NCBI GenBank assembly: GCA_037349315.1
Contig: JBAIAC010000001.1
Span: 31,682,001-31,746,000, forward strand
Length of the DNA: 64,000 nt
Source of the DNA: Chelydra serpentina
Taxonomy: Eukaryota > Chordata > Testudines > Chelydridae
Reading direction: 5' to 3'
Shown here: positions 55,002 through 64,000 of the stretch, one piece after another
How positions within the stretch are numbered: the stretch's first letter is position 1
Layout of the letters: each line of letters starts with the position of its first letter
Notes under the pieces: generated by a model
Seen by the model: the letters and a program-made list of their open reading frames with translations, nothing else
Database searches by the model: none
Told to the model about the DNA's origin: nothing
Translations under genes and position numbers: made by a program

Positions 55002-56024
55002 AAAATACTTTACTGAGTTACACAGCAAGGATTTAAATAAAAATAATTAGCTAGGTGAGGAAGAAATTAAGAACTACTGTATAAGCGAAGTCAATGAGCA
55101 CTGTGCAGAAGGCAGTAGGTACTGCATGAATGTACCTCTGGAAAGAATTTGGTCCCCGTGTTATCAAAATTACATAGTTTTCAAGATGAAAGGCTGCCAT
55201 TTGCGGTCTCTAACCAGGGGAGCTATGACACTGGAACAAAGCTAGTGAGTACCAAGATAATGGGATCCACAAATATTTGGATTTGGAGCTCTATCACTGC
55301 AGCAGACCATTCTGAAACTTTGGCTTAAACAACTCGCACTATCTAGAAATTACTTTTTTCACCTTTCAGAGTCATCTCTTAGGTGCAGCCTTCCCGCAGC
55401 AGACATTGGCTTTCAATTAAACACAGGATGTTTGTGTGCCTCCTTAACTGAGATCCTGAAAGACTCTTGGTAACTGCACAAACCAACCTTATCTCAGCTT
55501 CCCGTGAGTCACCGTTCAACTCAGATGGGAGATAAAGAACAATTACAACCTCTGTTACTGACTTCTGCTGTTTAGAGCCTTTCTTTTATTGCTTTCTTTT
55601 TTCAAAAACGAAGTCCACCACAAGCACATAATGGTCACCCAACCTCAGAGTCACGCTTTTATAAGGTGACTGCTATGGTAACTACTACACGTGACAGGGG
55701 TTTTAATTAATCTTTATAACACCGACCAGGTCAGATGACTAGGGCCTGGAAATAAAGTTCATTCTCATCACAGTCCTGCTCTGTGTCATACCTTTCTGTC
55801 AGTAACAAACAGGATTTGTGGTAAAGAGGGGACTGGATGACTTTATGGATTAGGTAACTGGGTTTTAACGGAGCCTCGCATCTCTATTTTGCCCAGAGCA
55901 CAGATCAAGTGCAGTTGATCAAGTTCCCAGAAGAAGAATGAATAAAATTTGTTACCTTCTGATTGCTGTTTGGAGGATGCTGTATGAAACATATCAGTGG
56001 TTCGCATGCTGTTCGTAATGGGTG
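55002..56024. other. Unannotated stretch
   Basis: No gene or repeat recognised. Confidence 0.5.
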
Positions 56025-56265
56025 GGTGCAAGATAATAGTGATTAGGGTACTAGTCCAAGACTTGCGAGACCTAGGGTCAATTCCTTGCTCTACCACAGG
56101 CTTCCTGTGTGATCCTGGGCAAGTCACTTAGCATCTCTGTGCCTCAGCTCCCCATCTGTAGTATGGGTATAATAGCACTGCCCTGCTTCCCCAGCAGAGC
56201 TGTGAGGATAAATGCATTAAAGATTGTAAGGTGCTCAGATGCTATAGTGATGAGGGCCATAGAAG
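56025..56265 (+). repeat. MIR-like tRNA-derived SINE, best preserved
   Basis: Full order visible: A-box-like 'tgattagggtactagtccaa', B box 'agggtcaattcc', 'gtgatcctgggcaagtcact', 'tagcatctctgtgcctcagc', 'tccccatctgtagtatgggt', 'tgtgaggataaatgcattaa', 'agattgtaaggtgctcagat'. Confidence 0.88.
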
Positions 56266-57889
56266 TACCAGAGAGAGACAGACACTAAAGAAGCACCACC
56301 ATTGGTACTAGCTATTTCTCTTTTTGGAACCTCAGCAAAGATGAGTTAATGACTAAATGGGCCTAGACACTTCCCTCTCACTCTTGGAGCTGTTCTCTCC
56401 AGGCCAGGGTTGAGACACGTCAGCAGGTGGAGCAGAGCTTTAGGAGCACAGCATGGGAAAGACGGCACTTCTGCTGCCTGTGCTGTGGATAAAGAGAGGA
56501 CATTGATCTTTGGGGTTGTCAATCCTGCACCTTCAGCTTCACCAATTCCCCCTAGTCTCTTTTGTGAGCAGCGGATGTTGCTGGGGATTCTCTGAGCCAT
56601 GTTCCCCGCTGAATCCCTTGTTTTGTTCCTAAAGTCTCACTTCTGCTCCTGTTTTTAATTATTTGTCTTCCACCATTTCATTGATCCTTGTGTCCTCCAC
56701 AGAGGGGGAAGTCATTGTTTTTTCTGTGTAGAACCCCCTTCAAGGGCCTATTCATCCTCTCAGCTCCACTCATCCCATTCTCTTCATCAAGCAGTGGGTG
56801 CTGTCTGTGGTTCTCTGCCCAGTGTCTGTCTCTGGCATTTTTTTGCTCAACCATTGGCCCTGCCCTTCTCAAGTTTCCCCATGTAATTAGTCAACCCCAT
56901 TTCCTTTTTTGGACCTTCCTTTTCTTGGTGCCCAGGCCACTGTTGTCTGTGTGGGAGAGCCCCTTTGGGCCCACTCCATCACTGGTGGTCACATAAGCCA
57001 GCACCCTTGGCTCCACCAATTCCCCTGATCTCTTTCTGGAGCAATGGGGTTCTCTGATCAGTGTCCCACACTGGTATACTTTTGCTGTACTTCTTACCTC
57101 ATCCCTATCCCTGCAGTTTTCATTTGCTTCCTGAAATCAGCTGACCCCACTTTCTTTTGGCCCCTCCCAAAGTCTGAAAACTGGCTGTAAATTGTACATT
57201 TAGGGGTTCATTGTTTAGATTTTTGCTTTTGCTGGCAAAGACCATTTCTCCAGGTCTGTGGCAGGAGAGGTTAGCATTCTTATTTGTCACAACGTGAGTT
57301 TTCTAGCCCTCCAAAAGTTCTCTTCAGACTACAGGAACTGGATTAGAAACATTTTCCATGGAGTAAACCCTGTTTCCACTGCCATGCTGTAATTCCCTGT
57401 GGCACGCAAACAGTTAAGTTTTAACCGTTCAGAATAACTGTCTGGAAGAGATAAAATGTCATCAGATTATGAGGCTCAGGGCCTGATTCCATAATGAGCT
57501 TTTCCTGTTCCACATCAAAATACAAAATAAGTAAATACATTTTTGCTGATATTTCTAATCTCAAAAAGCCATCGCTAATTCTCTCTGGGGCTGGATTAAT
57601 GTTCAAAACTAAAGTAGAGAAATAAGCTTTTCAGTAGGCCACAAGGAGAGGTTCTGGCATGTTTGAATAAGGCCAAGGAGTTTCAAGATAGGGTCCTTCT
57701 TCCCTTGAGTATAATTGGGCAGCTTCATTACTGGTAAAACTCCATAGGTATAATTATTATCAGTAAAACTAGAACAGGAACAATGCTGATCCAAGGTATT
57801 TTTTTAGGTAAATGCCCAGACACCAGTGTTTCTCAAAGCCCCATTGCTGAATTGGCTGCATAACACACTGTGACAGATTATGGCCGCTG
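56266..57889. other. Unannotated stretch
   Basis: No exon or clear repeat recognised. Open frames here are short and unsupported. Confidence 0.5.
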
Positions 57890-58020
57890 TTCAACTAGGT
57901 ACTTATGCATGTGCCTAATTTAAAAAACATGAATAAAACAGTTCATGTCAATGAGATTACTTAGTTGCTCAAAGTTTGACATGTGCTTAAGTATCTTACT
58001 GAATCAAGATTGATGTAAGA
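57890..58020. repeat. Palindromic miniature repeat
   Basis: 'gtacttatgcatgtgcctaa' and 'gacatgtgcttaagtatctt' are inverted arms around 'catgtcaatgagattactta'. Same type as 21330-21440. Confidence 0.5.
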
Positions 58021-61000
58021 CAGAGCTAGAGTTACTGAGGTTTTCCAGGGCATGACCAAAACAAAGAGGAAAAAAGGAAAGGTTTCCTTCAGCCAATGAG
58101 TTCGAAAAGGGGTTTCTCTTCTCCCAGGTCTCTGCATGGAAACTTTCAGCAAGAAAGGTTAAAACTTGACAGTCTCCCAATGCCACAGCACTCTACAGCA
58201 ACCGGGAGCAGCAATTGCTGGGAAAGCCCTTCTCAGAATATGCATTCTCAGGATGGAGCATGCTCAGTCACTCTGTGGTGATGGCACATGTGCAATCTGA
58301 TTGGTACCTAGGAGCTGTGAAGCGATGGAGCATGCTCATTGCAGAGGGAATCTTCTTAGAATTTAGCTGCTGAACTCTAACAGTCTCTACTGAGCATGTG
58401 AAAACTGCAATTTCTCAAAGGCTCATAACTTGGCCACATATGGGCAGTTTTTCAAAGGTGTGGCAAAGCCATATCCCTGACACCAGGATAACTCCCTGTC
58501 AAATTTGAAGTCCGTGGCCCAAAGCACAGAGGCACTAGAGCTCCCCAATTAAACAATTTAAAGAATTTTTTAGCATCAACAAAATAACGTATTCCCTCCC
58601 ACATCTCATTCCCAGAAATAGCTGAACAATTTTTGCTGAAACTTTAAGAAATAAAGTCAGCCACGGGCAGATACCGACATAGGAAATTTCAGCCTTGGTG
58701 GTAAAATTGTGGTAAAGTTATAGGCAACTGAAAATAGAGCCTTATAATGGGAAGTGTTGGACAACCTTAACTCTGCTATTAGCTCCACCTATAATATGAG
58801 CCAAACTGCTAGCATAGGCTCAGTCCAGATTCCTCAGAAGATATAGCTCTAATAGTGCCTGGGCGGACAGCATCATTCACTAAAACTTAGCCCAATCTTA
58901 TTCTCTTCATGGATGGATCTCTGACAATCCTTCTACTGCTCATATGCAGCTGTATTCTTTCTCCTCCTTTGGGAAGGAGAACAAACTCATTTTCTACCTG
59001 TCACTGGATTGGGTTTGTTCCCTGCCAGATACAGCTGTCTTTTAAATAGGACTGGCTGGAATTATTTTTAATTTTTTTTTCTGTAAGAAAGTTACCTTTC
59101 ATTAAAATAGAATTTTTTAAACAAAAAACGTTAATTTGACAACAATGTATAATAAAAAATTTCTAAAACAAACCCTTGGAATACTTCAAGTTTTTACAAA
59201 TTTTCAATTACTTTTTTTAAATAGCGGGGAATCGCACTCTCTCAGTTTACTTTTTCCAAAGGGGAAAAAGGTAAGTAAATCAGAGAAAAAGGAAGGAGGG
59301 AGAACACTCTCATTCTTTTAAAATTTCTTCCACTGGAAAAGTGTAAAAAAGATTTTAAAAAGTGAGGGAAAGTGTTACAGTCTCTAACTTTTTAAACTTA
59401 AAAATGCCACAAACTACTTTTTGGGGGAGGTGGGGTGAGAGAAAGGAAAAAAGAAACCCAAAATTGTAAGTTACATTTTTCATCAAAAAAACCCAAACCA
59501 ACAAATGTAGGATAAAACAAAAATTGTTAACTTTTTTTCCAAAAAATTCACAACCTGCCCCAACCATTTCTTCTTTTTGCCCATGCCATCCCTAATCCTA
59601 CAAAAGGGAAACCCTAATGTTTATCTAAGAAGGCTAGTTACCTTTTGAAATCACAAGTCAAGGTATGAGTCTGCTGCTATGCCACCTTGGCCTATCAGCT
59701 AATCAAATCTCGCATGATCAGCAAGGATGAAATAAATCAGTGCTTGTGTGGAAGACCTCCAACCCCACTCCACCCCAAGGTATTGAAGAACATGGTGTTG
59801 GTGATTCAGAAAATGACATTTCCACCTCAGTCAGCCCTGAAGTAGTGCCCCACCATAGTGTTGGTGGATGCTGTGTTTCAGATGAGGGTTGTTATAGGGT
59901 TCTGTGGCACCAAGCACCAGAACTGAGAGTAAGGAGACTGTCAAGCTTTAACCTTTCTTGCTGAAAGTTTCCATGCGGAGACCTGGGAGAAGAGTCAGGT
60001 AATACTTGGTCAGAGCCTTATCATTTGTGCAAAGATGCTGATGCTTCCATCAGTCCCTGCTGACAGATTGCTCAATGGCCATGTTATGCCATACACCACT
60101 GAAGGGTCTGGCAATCTGGTATTCCTCTCCCTATAAACTAGGACACAATATAGATCTGACTTCTACATTTACACAACCCCAACTAGCATAATTCACATGA
60201 CCACACTGGAAGACAAGTGGAATCGTCTCTTCAAATGTCTCAAGATCTATGGACTTGTTATCGTCTCTCTTTGCTGCTATGTAATCCATCAGTAATTGGG
60301 AGAAATCAGTTACATTTCTATTCTGGGAAAACTATGTAAGTGTCCATGAGCTGGTGGAGTGACTGGACACAATTCATGAAACCTGTCAGAGCATTTTAAA
60401 CATCAAAAACATTTTATAATTAGGAGGTAGGGATCCTATTATTTGCATAACTTTTTAAAAATACCAGACAGGAATTTTTCCCCCCAGATCAGTCCATTCT
60501 ACAAGGAATGACACATTTTGATGTATTACATGGTACAAACAAGCTCATACTGTCGTGTGACTAGACTTTTTGCTTTAACCAAAGGCAAAAAAGTAGGGGA
60601 AAATGCATAGAATATATCACCTCAAGCGAAATATTTCCCAGACTTTCCAAAACAGTACTATTTTGAGTACATCACTTCATTATCAGTTGTATTGAGAAGC
60701 TTTCTGCCAATTTTGATCAAAATTAGATGGTTTCTTCGAGTTATGGCCTTTTTGTGATTTTTTAATTATTTTTTCAGACTATATGCCCGATAGCATTTAA
60801 ACATTACATGATATAGAAAAATTGCACCACCAGATACGTGCCTAACATGGGATAGCAATGAATTTTTTTCTAGCGGACGGGTTCCTTAACTCATTAATAA
60901 AACGTATTTTTAAATCTGGCTGGCCCAGGAGACAAGTAAACACTGAGAGAGATTTTTCCCTCCAAGACAAAATAATGTTGTTTAAAAAAAATTAAAACTT

Positions 61001-61614
61001 TTTTTTTTACTTAAAAAAAATCATCCAAAATTAAAATCTTCCTTTTGGTCAAAAAGAGATTTTTTCATCCTAAAACCTCTACAATGAAAAAATTGTGACC
61101 ATCTGTAGACATAACCTTTATAAACGGCTTCTACTTGCATCTGGTATGAAGTATGAAAAAGAACATCATTCTTTCATTCAACAAAATCTTGCTATGAGCT
61201 CAAAACTTGCACTACTTGATTCATTTATTTGAATACAATATCATTTAGCAATCAAAAAGAAAAGGCACAACATTGGTAGGGTGGGAATGGGATTCAGTTT
61301 ATCAAAGCATATTTGCAAATACTGTTTTTTTACTCTTTGCCAGGTTCTAGTCTCTTAACGCAATGTATTTACTATTAATATTATCTTTGAAATCTTCCTA
61401 TTTCTGTCTGCCTCAACTGACTCTTCAGTTCTGCTCAAATATCATCTGAAAACATCTCTTTCAGTCCTGATACTGAAAAGGCAAAAGTACTCAATAAATA
61501 TGTACGTCCTGTATTCAGGGTATCCTGAATCAGAATGATGTATTCGTAGCGTTAATGAAATATTTTCTAGTCCATCAGTAACAAGGGAGGATGTTAAATA
61601 GCAACCATTGAAGT
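58021..61614. other. Unannotated A/T-rich stretch
   Basis: No gene recognised in 3.6 kb. A/T-rich low-complexity zones lie at about 59040-59570 and 60960-61090. About 58380-58720 reads like an old interspersed repeat I cannot name ('ctcataacttggccacatat', 'cagatacc', 'ttctgaaac'-like wording). Confidence 0.4.
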
Positions 61615-62780
61615 TAAACGTTTTTAAATTTGCAGGACAAGATAACTTGTACCTAAGAATATTAAAAGAATTGGCTGAGGAGTTCTGTGAACCATTAATT
61701 TTGATGCTTAACAAATAAATCTGGGAACACTGGGGAAGTTCCACAGTACTTGTAAAAGCTAACATTGAAACAATATTTTAAAAGGGCAAGGGGGGTTGTC
61801 CTGGGATGTCTGGTAGCTTGACATGAAGCCTGGGCAATATCATGGAAAGGCAAATACGGGATGCAATCAGTAAAGAATTAAAGGATGGCAGCATAATTAA
61901 TCAATCAACACAGTTTTATGAAAAATAGGTCTTGTCAAACAAACTTGATAACATTATTTGATGCACACACAAGTTTGGTTGATAAAGGTAACTATGTTGA
62001 CATAATATACTTAGACTTCTGAAAGGCATTTAATGTAGTCCCACACGACCTTTGGATAATAAAATCAACACTATACAAAGTCAATAATAATGGAGCAAAT
62101 AATTAAGCAATCAATTTGCAAACATCTAGAAGATAAAAAGGTGATAAGTAACAGTTAGCATGGATTTGTCAAAAACAATCTGTCAAACCAACCTGATAGC
62201 TTTTTTTGACAGGGTGACAAGCCTTGTGGATAGGAGGGAAGTGGTAGATGTGGTATATCTTGACTTCAGTAGAGCTTTTGATATTGTCTCACATGACCTT
62301 CTCATAAACAAACTAGGGAAATGCAACCTAAATGGAGCTGGAAAACATGCCTTATATGTGAAGCTGCAGAAGCTCATATTATTTAGTTTATTCAAGAGAA
62401 GGTTTAGAGTGACTTGGTCACAGTGTACAAGTGCCAACATGGGGAAGAGATTTCTATAGTAGATGGCTCTTAAATCTATCAAAAAAAAGGCATAAGGAAA
62501 TCCAGTGGTTGGAAGCTGAAGATAGACAAATTCAGACTAGAAATAATTTTTAACAGTGAGCATAATTAATCAATGGAATAACTTACTTAAAGATATGGTG
62601 GATCCAACATCTCTTTCAGTCTTTATTTAAAGTCTGGATGTCTTTCTAAAAGAGACTCTCTCTCTCAAACAAAAGTTATGATCTTCATGCAGAAATTATT
62701 GTGTAAGTTCTTTTGGTCTGTGTTACGCAGGATGATCCTAAAATCATCGGGCTTTAAAATCTATAAATCTATGAATCTTT
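61615..62780 (+). mobile_element. Composite of CR1 LINE fragments
   Basis: Three plus-strand CR1 parts adjoin. Part A, about 61615-62100, is old: it encodes a broken stretch like 'TYLDF*KAFNVVPHDL' near 62006. Part B, about 62112-62340, is younger: 'agcatggatttgtcaaaaac', and YLDFSRAFDIVSHDLLINKLGK near 62250-62320. Part C, about 62360-62777, is a 3' segment ('agaaggtttagagtgacttg', 'ggaataacttacttaaagat') with the terminus 'aatctataaatctatgaatc'. A and B repeat the same RT region. B has no CR1 3' end of its own. All parts are dead. Confidence 0.8.
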
Positions 62781-63761
62781 TCCTCTCTAGGCCATAATTC
62801 TTAATCTCTCACTTCCTCTGCTGTTATTTATTATTTAACTCAGTGTAAAGTATTTGAGAACACTCTGTTTTAAAGACGCTGTGATATATAAAAGAGAATT
62901 CAAAGTGAGCTTGAAAGCAAAAGAGACATTGCTGCAGTTGCACCGGCAGAAAAACTTTCTAGATATTCTGGATCTTTTCTCGTGGCCAGCACTGAAGCCA
63001 GGCTTCCGTCTCAAGCAGACAGACAGATCACTGGATGGATTATCTCACTAAATGATAGACATGACCATGTCACCTTTCTTTGAGACAGAACTGTCAGCTG
63101 CACAATCAATCTTTCTGGAACACTGGGGAGTTAAAGAGACAATGAACAGTAACAGCTATAGTGAGGATATTGGGTATCACAGGGCAAAAACAATAACAAA
63201 CCCATTGTTGTTAGAATTCCCAGCCATTTTCTGAGTGCTGTGGAGCATATGGATCATTTAGACCTATTGCTTATTGTCTGCGAGGCGGGCAGGATTGTCT
63301 CAATAAACTTGATCTACCTCGGTGATGGGAGGAGGATAGTTCTATGATAAAAGGCCTACAGATGTCAGGGATGACTATTTAGTGTACTGGGAAACAAGAA
63401 GTTAGCAGTGGCCAATCCTGGCAATGCTCACAGACTTCCCCTACCACCTGTCACATACTCAATGCATATGTTCAGTTCTTCCTGTGCTAGAAGGGTTTTA
63501 ATTTATTCAGTCCATGCTGAGTATCTTAGTTTTGTTTTTAACCTCTTTAGCCTCTTTCTTGATAGTGAACGTGCTAGTTTCCACTGTTTCCCTGGAATGT
63601 CCATGGAACGGGGAATGAAGGACCAGCAGTGATGCAGTTAAAGATGACAGGAAAACATCCTAAACGGTGCATCTATCTCTGTGATTTACATCTCAGAAAA
63701 TAAATCTGAGCCTGGTGGGGAAGGACGGCACAGGCCAGCTTAGATTTATTAACGGGGTGAG
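62781..63761. other. Unannotated stretch
   Basis: No gene or repeat recognised. Confidence 0.5.
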
Positions 63762-64000
63762 TAGGGTTGCCAACTTTCTATTGGTACAAAACCAAACAAC
63801 CTAGCCCCGCCCCTTCCCCAAGGCCCTGCCCCCTGCTCACTACATTCCCAGTCCCTCAGTGGCTCGCTCTCCCCCACCCTCATTCACTTTCACTGGGCTG
63901 GGGTTGGGGTGTAGGAGAGGGCTCTAAATGAGGTGCAAGCTCTAGTATGGGGAAGGAAACTGGGGTATGGGAGGGGGTGAGGGCTCCGGCTGGGGGTGTG
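63762..64000. mobile_element. hAT-type element, left part, cut by window end
   Basis: Starts TAGGGTTGCCAACTTTCTA at 63762, the end sequence shared with 39058-39685 and 10370-10481, then 'ctagccccgccccttcccca'. The right end and any target duplication lie beyond the window. Confidence 0.75.

Overview
The window looks like gene-poor, repeat-rich nuclear DNA from a reptile, most likely a turtle. The evidence is its mix of repeats: CR1 LINEs of several ages, MIR-like tRNA-derived SINEs, many hAT and PIF/Harbinger miniature elements, pogo/Tigger-like miniature elements, and solo LTRs. Several of these match families I recall as common in turtle genomes. I cannot name a species. I found no convincing host protein-coding exon, no rRNA or functional tRNA gene, no CRISPR array and no prokaryotic operon structure.

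The main genic content belongs to transposons. (1) An almost full-length, 5'-truncated CR1 LINE lies on the minus strand at about 6042-9940. It has relics of an SGNH/GDS esterase-like ORF1 and an endonuclease/reverse-transcriptase ORF2. (2) A complete PIF/Harbinger element lies at 43330-47288. It carries a broken transposase gene on the plus strand and, tail-to-tail with it, an apparently intact two-exon Myb/SANT-like gene on the minus strand. Their polyadenylation signals nearly abut. This is the most informative locus in the window.

Layout: 1-2.5 kb holds a pogo-like end and two hAT elements with perfect 8-bp target duplications. 3.8-4.2 kb holds a decayed minisatellite of roughly 50-bp units. 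4.6-5.2 kb is LTR-like. 6-9.9 kb is the CR1 element. 11.6-17.4 kb is dense with small elements: a CR1 3' end, two Harbinger MITEs side by side, a pogo MITE, a hAT nested in another repeat, a second CR1 and a third hAT. 18-35 kb is mostly unannotated DNA with scattered SINEs, palindromic miniature repeats, one pogo MITE and one hAT. 35.0-35.4 kb is a solo LTR. 38.4-41.5 kb holds two hAT elements and a third CR1. 43.3-47.3 kb is the Harbinger element. 51.1-55.0 kb holds two related solo LTRs with different target duplications and a long-TIR Harbinger MITE. 61.6-62.8 kb is a CR1 composite with a duplicated reverse-transcriptase core. The window ends inside another hAT copy.

Element boundaries were read from terminal inverted repeats and target-site duplications wherever I could find both. 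Family names come from motif recognition and memory, not a database search. Boundaries of old SINE and CR1 fragments are approximate.
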